DNA of 24,654 nt, from contig NPFB01000171.1 of assembly GCA_014084085.1 (NCBI GenBank), positions 66,371 to 91,024 on the forward strand, read 5' to 3'. Below the pieces are notes generated by a model. The model did not search any database. It was not told the origin of the DNA and was given only the letters and a program-made list of their open reading frames with translations. Shown piece after piece: positions 9,201 through 21,200 of the stretch. Both the position numbers and the translations under genes were made by a program. Every line of letters begins with the position of its first letter. The stretch's first letter is position 1. The DNA is from Hondaea fermentalgiana. Taxonomy: Eukaryota > Sar > Bigyra > Thraustochytrida > Thraustochytriidae.

Positions 9201-12200
9201 AAGTCCCACAAAAGGCGAATTCGACCTTGCACACCCTGATTGTTCATGATGCACATCTCCGCAGCAAGTGCGGCGTGCGCCGGCGTCAGTGAGTGCACAG
9301 GCCCCAACATGCTTCGCAGAAGAGAGGAGGCCAGCTGACTGTTTTGCTTCGCCAACATGCCAATGATGGCGCGGGCGTGCCGACTGGTCTGAGGTCCGGG
9401 GATAAAGTCCGATAATGCGCTCGCAAGCTGCGAGGCCGTCTCACTGTGCGCAAGGTCCATCTGCACCGGCACAAAGTTGCGGCATGCGGTGGCGCACAGC
9501 TCGAGAAAGAGGGCCAAAGAGCGCTGATTCGCGCACATGAGGCCCGAACGCGCCTGCGTAGGCTGCAGCGTCGTGCAGTAAATACCGAGCTTGTCCAGGA
9601 TCACGACGCGCTGTCGATTGGGTTCCTTCTTCGGCACGTGCATCAGATCGTACTTGGGCTCTCCGTGCTCCACGTAGCCCCAACGATAGGCATTGGTGGT
9701 ACCAGAAGGCCACTTCACGCGAACCGCCTTGCCGGGCATTCCGCCCCACGAGGTCATCTCCAGCACCTTTCCACGCGTTCCGAGACCGCCATCTTGCATG
9801 GCCCACTTCCAATCGGGGCCCCGAACGACCAAATCTCCAGGGAGCGGCCGCGTTTGAAAGGCTTGCTGAGCCTTTGACATCGTTCGCGCCGTTCGGGCTT
9901 CGTTCGAGCTACCGCGAGGATGTTTTCCTGCATACGGCAAGACTCCAGAGTAATGCCGCGTCGAGGGGAATGTCGACCGCGTCGGCCCGGTGCTGCTCGT
10001 GTGACCGGTTGTTTCCGCCAAGGTTTTCGGGGCCAACAAAGGCACGAGATCTGTCTCGGGCGGGGCAAAAACAGCCACGCGCAGAAAACGAGCAGTCACC
10101 GGGGCAGCGAGGCAGATCGAAGCCGTGCCCACGGTACGCTCGGCTTGCATTTTGCTCGAGAAGCTCGAAGTGATACCCGCCGGCGACATGCGCGAGAGCG
10201 AGGTTCCTGTCTCGACCGCGACGCGGGACGGCAACTCGGAACGTCGGTTCAAAGTACTCGAGGAAGTGCTGAGCAGGACGTCGCTGTTGAAGTCAAATTC
10301 CACGGCGTGCACAATCGAATCGCACGGAAACTCGATGGTAATGAACCATTTTCCGTTGGCGGAACCCCGTCCGAAAACATAGCTCACGGGCGCGGGCGCG
10401 TTCGCGGCCGCGCGTGCACGATTTGCGTCCATGATACTTTTCATCTGGCTGAACGACATCTTCTTCTTGGACGAGTCACTCTTGCTGACGCTACCGGCAG
10501 CTGATCCGGCAGTGAGGCTGGCTTCATACGCGGACTTGTAGTCCGATCCTGCATTTCCGGTCTTCACGTTGCCATGACCTAGTTTCGCGAGATTTGCACT
10601 GGGGGGCTTATAACCAGAAGAAACTTTTCTCTCGGCGGACGCCTCTCCTTCAGAGACGCAGATCAGCCGTTCCAGTCTCTGACGGACCTTTTCCGCGGAC
10701 GCGGCAGGCATGCCATTCCCGCCACTTGGATGCCCTGATGTTCTTCGAATCGCACAACGACTCGAAATATCAAAAGGCGTGGAGCCACCATACGAACCAT
10801 TCGCGCTGTGCTTGGCGAGGCACTCGGGAAGATTCGTTCGCCCCCCCTGGCTTGTCGACGCTGAAAGAGACGCGGATGATGACATCATTGACATGGGCAG
10901 CGAAGGAAACGAGGATCCACTTCCATGGTACACTGGGAGAGAAGATCCTGTGGTCAATGCCTGACCGCCACGTGCCCCGGCCGCAATGTTGCTTCCACCG
11001 CGCCCATGTCTTGACATGGGCACTGGCACAGCAGTGCCTAGCGCTTGGCAAATAGACTGTGAAACAGTTGCCATGATTCGCGCCCTCGTTCGCGATGCCA
11101 TAAAGCTGTCTTCCGCGACACTTTCTTTCAAGTCAGACTCCAAAAGCAGGCCGCTAGGCTGCACAGCCCCAGTGCTTTTCAAAGACTGGACACCAAGCTC
11201 AAGGCCTGCGCGAGACAACACCAAGTGTGTGGCCAAGGCTTCGCGACTAATAAGAGCGTATATCACCGCCGCAACGGGCTCCGGATGACCTGCGTGGGGA
11301 TCGCGCAATGCTGACACGCAAATATCAAGCAAGGGTGCTGCTGCATCATCTTCGCGCCCAAGAACTTCGCTGAGCAAAAGTACAATCATCTCGCTCAGCC
11401 GTTGCCGCGCAGCCCGCGCTGGCTCCGAGCTCTTCGGAGGGTCAGAGAGCCATCCCAGAAAATTGTGCACGGGCGCGGGCGCCCCGTCTCGCGACGTGGT
11501 CAGCGCAGATAGCAGGGCTCGACGAAGTGTCGCGGCCGCGTCGCTCCGCTCGTAAGCTTTGCGCAGCGGCGAGCACACGAGCTCCAGCACCTCACGAAGA
11601 AGATCAAGGTCTGGCTTCGCGAGGGCCTCTGAAGACATGTGAGCTTCGGTCCCGATCGCAGTCGAAACAGCTTCCATCAGAGAAATGAGAGGGCCCTCAT
11701 CTAATCCCGCGGCCGCGTCCGCATCGCTCGTGAACGAGTCCGTCAACGCTAACACGATGCGCCGATACAGCCGCGGATTTACGGGACTTGCCACGAGAAA
11801 CGCGTTCACTAACATATCGAGCAAACCTTGCTGGAAAATCACGTGTACGTGGCCCCGACTCGAAGAGAGCAGCGACCGTACAAGCATGACCACGTCCGTC
11901 TCGAGAAGGGCGACCATTGCGCCCCCGGCAGCAAGAACAGACTGGATCGCGAGATCGAGCCGCGTCTTGCCTTCACCGAGGAGCATGGCTTCCGGCTCGC
12001 AGAACTTTCGAAGGATACGAAAGGCAAAGGCCCAGGCGCGCGCGCGCGGAGCTGACCGCAGCGGTGCGTTGCGAAAGACACCCAAGACTCGCGCCACCGA
12101 TCGCGCATCGAGCTTTTCAAAGCCTGCGGAAAGGTCTTCCCGCAAAAGACTCCCGGGCGAAACGTCTTCTAGAGGCGCCGCATCGTGGTCTACTGCTCGC

Positions 12201-15200
12201 ACGGGCTCTCCGCTCATGTCGTTGGATACGTCTGCGCGGCGAAGCCCGAGCGCGCCTCCTCCGCTACCAGGTGCCGACACGTTGCGTCGAAGCGGCAGTG
12301 ACGAAGAAACGCCCTGGGATTCTGACACAGCCCGACTTAAACCCTCTGGCTCGGTACCAAAGGCGTCCACCTCGGGATCACAGGCCGCAGAGGAGCCAAG
12401 CGCAATGAGGAGGAGCTCGAGGACAAAGACGGGTGTCTGAGGCGGGGGGTCTAAGACCTTGATGATTTTCTCGCGGAGAAGAGCACGAACTGAGCTACTC
12501 CCAGACTTTGAGCACAACACCTCAACGATGCGCAAAATGGACGAGTGCACAAAGGGTTCCGACAGATCGGCGATGCGACGTAGCAGCTCGTCAAAGAGCG
12601 GGTGTTCGAGAACTCCCTTTCGAACGCTTTCATGTGAAGCACGGCCCACCAGCTGCTCAAGCACCTTGGCCGTGATCAGGAACAACTCAAGTTGCAGTGG
12701 AGCTAGTAGCGCAGGCGACGTAATCAGACCGAGAATCACGCGCAGCGCATCCGTGTCTTCCGGACCATTGGTCAAGGCACCGCCCTCGCCGTCGTCAGTA
12801 CGCTCGTCGTCGTCCTCCTCGGCAACCTTGAGCAGCTCTGCGTCGTGTTTCCCTTCACCCGACCCCTGTAAGCCGGCAAAGAAGCGTGTTCCTCGAACTC
12901 GCCGCGAAGGAGGTGAGTCCAGAACGCTGGAATCGCTGGTGGAAAAGGCGGCGTGGAAGGGGTTGAGAACCGAAGGCTTTCCAAAGCGCCCAGAGGTGTT
13001 GAGAATATGGCTGCGACGCCGTGCCAGCTTAATCAAGCCGGGATCATCCCCGTCGAGGGAAAGCAAGACGGACTGCGCGACAGACTTTCCGCCAGTCCCG
13101 CTCGCACCCTCGGCTGATTCACCTGATCCAAGGCCGACGCTTCCACTTCCGCTGCCCGTTGACCTCGAGATCGCGCCGCCTGCATCTCGCGCACCCAACA
13201 TCACATCGAGTTCCTGTTCTGCACGACGCACACGATGATACACGGAGGGGTGTAGCAAGGTTGCTACCAGAGCCTGTTCGGGAATGAGCGCCTCAGAGTT
13301 CTTGTCGGATTCATCCGGAAGCGGACTGCGCAGCTTGACGAAGACATGCAGGGCAAAGTGCGCACGCCTCGCTTGTTGCTCGGACTCGCACCTCGCACAA
13401 AGATCATACTCGTCACAATTGACGCACTTGAAGCGAACGCCAACAATGGGTTTCATACCACATCCATCGCAAGCTGTGCCGTGGTGGACAACGCCAGTGT
13501 CGGAGCTCGTCCCTGCTGAGTCACCCTCTGCACCGGCCGCGACGCTCTCCTTTGGTTCCGTTTGCAACGATTCTTCCGAGTCGGAGTTGCCTCCAAGTTC
13601 CAGAACCGCACTCTTGCCTCCCAGAGGGGTTTTCTTAGCCGCGGACGACTGGCCCCACGTCGGATACGCCGCCGCTTCCGCCGCGGCAAGCTTGGCTTCG
13701 TTTGCCATGGCCATAGTCTCTGACGCCGTTGCTCGTGCTTGACGCTCGGCCGCCTGGGCGTCTGCCTCGGAGGGCAGCAAAGTGCGAAGACCGGGCAAAA
13801 GTGGGCCGACCGGAAGGCGACTCGGCTGATCTGAGGTGGGTGGAAGCGGCAAGGGCCGCGGAATCTTGAGAAAAATATGTGTTGGGTCCGGATACCGTTC
13901 TGCGCCTTCACACAACTCACAGAGGTCATAATCACTCAGCGTCACAGAATGATACCGAGCCCCGACAATTGGAGTTGCGCCGCAGGTCGCACACACAGTG
14001 TTAGGATGCACAGCTTTTGCGCCATCGGAAACCACTGAAGCCGGAAGTAGCGCACGCTCTGCCATCACACGAGCCTCAGACTCAAGCGCATGTGACAAAA
14101 GGACCAACGTCCAGCTCACCAACGGGAAATTGTCCAGCACGGAAGCAACATTTCCAGAGCCAATGGAGTCCAATAACCGGAGAAGATGCTCCACAGCGAG
14201 CGACGCATCCGGGCCCTCGACAATCGCCTTCAACAGGTTAAAAACGGGTCGCTCTGGAAAGGACTGCGATATCCCAAGAAAAACACTCGGCGTCGAAAAA
14301 TGCTCACGAAGGACATCACATGTGAAACGGGCCGAAGCACCTTCGTCATACAGGCTAAGAGCGCGTAAACCACGGCGTACGAGCTTGCCTGTCACACGGA
14401 TCTGCTCCGCAGAACAGGTGTGATGCACGCAAAAGTGCGAAAATACCTTGTGCAGGAGCGGAAGCGAGAGAAAGGGGCGACGCTCGGTTGCGATAGTGCG
14501 CAAAAGTATCGCTACGTCGTCCTCTGCCTCGTCAGGGAACTTCCTGACTAAAAGATTCGTCAAGAGCTCCACCATTCGAAACCATCGGCTGACACAAACA
14601 GAAGGCTGTCGAGTGGGGCGAAGAAGCTCCACGGACTCTAAAAAGGTCGGAGTATCGTCGCGGATTGCCACTTGTAGCGCAGTGGGATTGCCGTGATTTT
14701 CTGGGGTTCCCTTTGCTCGCTCCATCTCAGCAGCCATGCGTGCGCTGTACTCCTCGTCGGCAATCTGGGTGATCACAGCTTGGAGATAGTCCAAGCGCTC
14801 GCGCGCCTCTTCAGATTCGCCGAGGGCAGCTAGAACCCCGTCCACGAGCGCGGCGCGCACGGCGGCGACTGCATTATACAGAGGGTGCTGGTCGCCGAGC
14901 GCCTCAAGGGCCTCATCCCACGACATACGGCTCGTGTCGATCCCGTCCCAGACACCTCCTGTTGCAGTGCCAATGTTTCCACTAAAACGCTCAAGAGCAA
15001 GCTCTAGGCTACGGCGAGCGCGCTCGACTTCGGCCAGCGAAGAAACAAATCGCGTTTCCGCAGTCGATTTGTGGTCGACCAAAAATGTGGAACGAAGCTT
15101 ATCGGGAAGCGCGCGCACCATCGGAACGGAGTCGCGAATACCCTCCACACTGAGCTTCACCACGACCTTGGCGTCAGGTTGAGTTTGACGAGACCGCCGC

Positions 15201-18200
15201 TTGCTCGATGATGAACCAGAAGCAACCAAGCCTGCATGTTTAACGTGGCCGCTCGACGTCAGGCCAGCCTTCGCTTTGTACTGGCGAAGCTTCGAGGTGA
15301 GAGATCCTCCTCCAAGGTCGCCCTTTTGAAACTCGCTCGCCTTCGGGAAAGGCATGTTCTCTACAATCGACTCCAGAAAGTCCTTGACCTTAGAGATCGA
15401 AGGAAGATTATCCGAAGAATCTGAGCCTGACTTGGCAAGCATCTTCGCCGATGAAGCTTCAAGCCATGACGCCGTTGCCGCCAGCGCCGAGGAACTCATG
15501 GGACTTGGCGAGCCAGACGCGCTTGCCTCCGATCCGTCTTCTTCCTTCTCGCTACTGTTCACGCCAGCTGGCGTCAGCCATTGAGCCGCAGGCGGACGAG
15601 CTGCAGAGTGATCTGCGCTTCCTGATGCCCACGCCGCTCGCAACGCTTCCATTTCTGCGAAAGCGCCTTCAAGCTCTGCAGAGGTCAGGTCTTCGTCGAC
15701 GCCTCCAAAGCAGGCGGAGGCAAACTTGCTGCTTGCGTCGACAACATCGTCACCTTGCACGCCCTCTGAATTGCTCTCACTGTCCATGACAGCCCCCATA
15801 CCGCTCGCGCTCGCTTTCAATGTACTAAATCCAGCGGAGACGCCAACGCCAACGCCAACACCAGCCGCCGCCGCTGCCATTGTACCAAGGGAACCATGAC
15901 CGTCTTGGTAGGCCTCGTTCGACTTGGTGAGGTAGTCGTGGTCATCTTCAGAGTCGGAGTCTTCGGCTTCTTCATCCTCCTCCTCGTCTTCCTCCGTGTC
16001 GTGACCCCACTTGTTCGGCAGGGTGTCAGACAAGTGGCCAGATGCCAAGAGGTCCTCGGCGATGAGAGACCCCGAGCTGGACAGAAGTTTGGCATTTTCC
16101 CGAAGCTGAGATGACTTGGACGCGTCTTTATCCTCAGACGAGGCTGCTGCTACATCTTTGAATGCCGGAAGTGGAGCGCGGCTGTACAGCACCATGGCCG
16201 GAATTGTGGGTGCGAGATTGTGCGGGGAAAAGATAATGCGGAGATACCGCGCCTCACACCGCCCCACAAAGCGCGTGTCTTTGAAATCCGTCTGTCGCGT
16301 CTGTCCACCGCGAACGCCGCACCGGATCAGCGTGACACCCGTTCGTGCGCGCCATGACGATGAAGAAGGCCCGGTTGCTCCGCCATTACTAGTGCTGTTA
16401 CTGCTGCTGCCGCCACCGCCGCTGCTACTGCTAGAATGTCCGCCCATCAAGGAAGCAAAACTGCCTGGTGGCAATGATACGCCTGGTCCAGCACCAGGAA
16501 AGCGACTCACAGAGAGCAGTGGAGCGCTTTGCGCATGCGTGTAGATTTCGCTGGACAACGAACTCTGCGCGAGGCCCGTGAGATCAGATATAGGGCTCGC
16601 GCGCTGGCTCGCATACACCTCAGCTGTCGTCAGGGCCTTGCCCATCCCATTCGATTCAACAATATGTCTGTTTTGCTTGATCCAATCAAAGACCGGACGG
16701 TGGCCGTTTGGCGGGGCGTGCGCGAATGGCTTCTGGCCGAGATTGATTTGACACTTGAAGTTACGCTCGCCCGTGATTGCGGGAAAGAGGCCTCCCGTAA
16801 TCTTGATGTTTTTGAAAGCGGTGCCCATGTTTCGCGACCACGAACCGTTGAGAGAAAAGCTGAGCACGCGACCGTCGATGTCTGCTGCGCAGCCCACAAT
16901 GAAGCCGTCATGCCATTTGCTGCCCCAGTTAGTGCTGCCATTGTTCCACTTTTTCTGACGCTGGCCGTCATAAGCCCACGAGTGCTCGTCATCGCCAGTG
17001 CCCGTTGAATCGTCGTCACTGCCTTGGAAGGCGGCGTCGGCCCAGCCAATTTGCGCCACGCCCTCTCCTGTCTTTACCAAGAGCACCTCGTAATACCACT
17101 TGCCTGAATAAAGCATTACATTTCGCGGTACCACCGTCGGAAAGTGGCTCTTCACCCCAATGGTACCATCACGATCGTAGGAAAAGTTTCCGCTGAACGC
17201 GTACAGCTCCACCTCGACACCGTGCGCTTTGATGAGAGATCGATCGCCGGCCACGGGTGGGTGCGAACGCCAAGCCTCCACAGTAAGCATGCCGCTCATC
17301 CACGGCGAGAATCGTTCAACAAAGGGAACGGCCGACAAACTTGTGATCGTGCAATAGTCTCCAAGGTTAAGCACCATGATGGAGTCCTTTTGAGAAAGTA
17401 ATACGTTGCCAAAGGTGATCTGAACAGACGACTCGTCTCCCCCGCGATTGGATTGGGCGCCCCCCATCGCACTGGCTGCGTGCTTTGCATTTGGCGAGAA
17501 CAAGCGCGCGGCGTTGCCGCTACCGCTGCCGCCATGGTCCAACGATCGGCTATCGCCAATCACCTGATGCGAGGCGTTCGAGGTTTTGGAATGAATTGAC
17601 ACGGAGCCGTCGATACCCTCGCTTGCACTCGCATTTGCGGCATTGCTCACAGCCGCGGCAATGGCAGCACCCTGCAGGTTGCTTGTCCTGCTACCATCCT
17701 GCTTCTTCACCCTCGGTGTACGCGACGAACGCGACGAACGCGACGACTTCCCGCCAGACCCACTGCTACTAGTATCGGAATTCTGACCGGGAAGCTCAGC
17801 GAAATCCCCGCGAAGAAGCGGCCCACACCCACGCCCATGTGGAACAAACGGTTCATTCAGAGGTCGAGTAAAGTTCGTAAAAAAGGTGCGAAGCATGTTG
17901 TGATGTGGTGAACGAAACTTGTCGAGCTGATCCCCCAATGTGCAGAGCTGCTCCATGACGCTCGTGAAAGCCATCTCGAAGAGCTTGGTGCCCTTGACGG
18001 GCCAGCAGCGCGCAATTAAAGCCACGAGCTGCTCGAGACCTTCAACAGTCTGGGCTTGGTTACTCGCATCTCCAAGCACTTGAAGCGCAAGATCCAAAAT
18101 GGAACCACGCAACGCGAGCAACTCTTCAGGATCGCATGCGTTCAGCAAATGCAAGAGAAGAGCCCCGCTTTGCTCGGCAACTTCAGCTCCGAGCGCGGTG

Positions 18201-21200
18201 TTTGGCGCTTCTACAAAATTCTCGCGCATAAACTTTTCAAGCGTGGGTGCGTCCAGGCAGTCGACAAAGTGCGTGACACGGGCTTCCAGCTGATACTCGA
18301 GCAACCGCAGTGCTCCAAGCCGCACCTTTTCACTCGTATGCCTCGCTTCCTCTTCTTCTTCTTGCGCAGTGGAAAATGTAGGTGCAGCACCTAAATCCTC
18401 GGCCTCGGCGTTGGCCATTCCAGCCTTGACGGTCTGGTTGGAGTGAGCCGCCTCCATCTCGGACGCTGCAGCGGGTTGACTTGTGGCAAGGTCGACCAGA
18501 CTGCGTGTGAAATCGGCACGCAGACACAGGTTCCAGAACACGCTAAGAGACGACAGCGGAAGCCAGCTTGCATCACCACGGTCCACCGTAAGAAGATGCT
18601 CGCGATATCGCTCCGCCGTCGTGGCAAGGCGACCCTTGAGACTGAGCGAAACCCCCGTGACTGTGGCCAGCTGCTCATTTGGCGAAGGAAAGAGCTTGAC
18701 GCAGACCCGCGTTCCCACGCGTGCGCCCAGATCAAAGGAAACCTCACAGCCTTCAAGTGGTTGCTGCGCCACAAGTAGTTGCTTCGTTCCACTGGCATCG
18801 AGAAGCGAAGCCGACAGCGTGAGCGACGGTTTAAAGTCCACCAAAGGAACCTGAACGTCGACCCAAGATGCAACGAGTGCAGGATCAGAGAGAGTGGCCT
18901 CACTGGCCTCATCCACTGTGCCCTGATGTACCGGGAGCGCGCCCCCCTCGCCAGGCTCAGTCAGTGGCCAGCAGCCGACCAAATTCGCACTTTCGCCAAG
19001 AGAGAGAATCGATTCTACTTTGCTTCGTGGCCCACAATCATCGTCATCGGCATCCACTTGAACGCGCAAGTCCTCGCGCGGGATTGGTCCAAGCCCGTTT
19101 CCACCCATTGCAGTCTGCGGAGCAACATGGCCTGTCGGAACACTTGGGCCGACGCTGTGATGCATCCAGTCGCGCACCTGTTCTTGAGTGCGTGCCATGG
19201 CCCAGAGTCTCACGTGTCGCAGATAGCCGCTAAAATTACGGCTGACACCGTCACCACCGATGCACAGCGCACCATATCTATAGGCCGAAGCCTGCAGACG
19301 TCCTGGGCCTCCTTGCGGCAGTAAGGTTGGCGTGCTTGCTACGGGATTAGTGCTCACGGAGCCCGCCATGCCGGCCGGCGATTGATTGGCGTCCATGTCG
19401 GGACGGATCGACACGCGCGTGAGCTCACTCGCGGCGTACAAGTCGCCGTCAATGTATAGTTCAAGGCCGCTACGACCAACAATTGCTGCCACGTGATGCC
19501 ATTCATCCGGCCTCAACTCGGGCTGAGAAGTGCCCACGCCCTTCAGAACAGAAGTCGAAAAGACAATGTCATCGTCTTTCCACACGCGAAACTCTGCGCG
19601 GCCCGCTCGGTTCACTGAAACCTCATATTGCGGGAGAATCTCCCCGTTCGGACCCATCGTGCTCTTGTGCACAATCGGGACGAAATCGTTCACCCCAAAC
19701 TTGTGGTGGACGTCATCGCTGGCGCCGCTCACCCACGCAGGTTTTACCCATGCTTCAATTGTGAGGAAGCGCCGGCCCCCATCTTCGGTGAGATGTGGGC
19801 GTAAGCTTGCTCGTGCGCACCCACCAGGAATTCCAAGAAACTGGAGTGCCGGGCTTGCTGCAGTTGTTTGCCGCATTTGAAGATCGACATGAACGAAAAG
19901 TCGGCTCACCGCTGCAGGTTCCGGTAGTTCGAGTTCCCATTCCAGCGGCGCAGATACATCGATCCGGTTTCCGGCGGCAGTCTTTGTGCCCGGGGCTCCT
20001 CCTTCCGCACGGGCTGGACCGCCCATCGTCGCATCAATGAGGACATCTTCGTCATCATCGTCAGCCTCAGCATCGGTCTCCAGTCCATTTGCGCCTAAAT
20101 GGCCCTGGATTCGCCAACGAAGCATTGACCCGGAGCGACCCAACGAGAAGACCCGCTGGCGCCCAGAAAGAGGAGGAAAAGCGCGAAAGGGCAGATGCTC
20201 CCATTGCAGCTGCTCCGTCACGGTGTCTAGATCATTGATGGTCTGTCCGAGCCATGTGAAAGCCTCATCGCTGGACGTGAACGCATTAATAATGCTACGA
20301 CGAGATAATCGCGAGGCGATGATCTGACCGTTCTCTGAGGCAGCACAGCAAAGGAGACCACTCGACGTGGTGGCGTGGGAAAGACGCACAAGACTTCTGG
20401 GGTTCTCCACGTTTGTTTGTTCTCGATCCGACACGCCCGAGGTCCAGCCTTTGGAAACGTCAAATTTCCAACCCCCAGCGTCACCAAATGACATGCTGCT
20501 CAGGAACATGAGAAGGGTTCCGTCAGGGCACAAAGCTGCGAGCCAGTACGAGCTCGTACTGGGCATTTGTTTTGAGCGCGAGACACCGGATGTGCGATTC
20601 CTGCTGTCCGAGGTCTCGGCCTCGAAGCCCAAACCCGTTCCTCCCAACAGGAGCTCATCTTTCGATGTGCCCGTGGAAGGCAACATCGGCGGAACAGCGC
20701 TTGCCGGCAGGCTCGAAGTCGGTGTTGCGGTATCTGCATTTGCAGAGCTTTCGTCGTCATCGTCGTCTGCTTCTTCCTCTTCATTATCGTCGTCGTCGTC
20801 GTCTTCGTCTTCGTCTTCCTCGTCGTCGTCGTCGTCATCCTCCTCCTCTTCCTCCTCCTCGCTACTGCTGCTGCTGCTGTGCATTGCTAGCTTGGCGTCT
20901 GCTGTTTCTATCGTGGATGGCAGAGCCTGGACGCTGTCCACTCCGGCACCTCCCACCCCTTCACCAGCAGCTCCATCGTTGTCTACAGCTTGCAAAATAC
21001 TGGCAGCGGGAGCTCCGTTCGATCCGATGAGACCTTGTTCGCCTTCCCCGGCCCACGCCTCTTGCTCGCTATGACCCATTTGCTCCGATTCTGCGATAGC
21101 ATCAGAAGACGAGCGATTAGAGAAGCCTTCCTGACCAGAGGCTGGACCCGAAGAGCGCCATGAGGAAAAGGGAACAAAGTCTTTGCTGAGCTCGCCGAAT

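Noticed and set aside
20745..20880. Acidic-tract DNA as a CRISPR-like or satellite array
   Set aside because: It is an in-frame coding triplet repeat with mixed synonymous codons and has no spacers.
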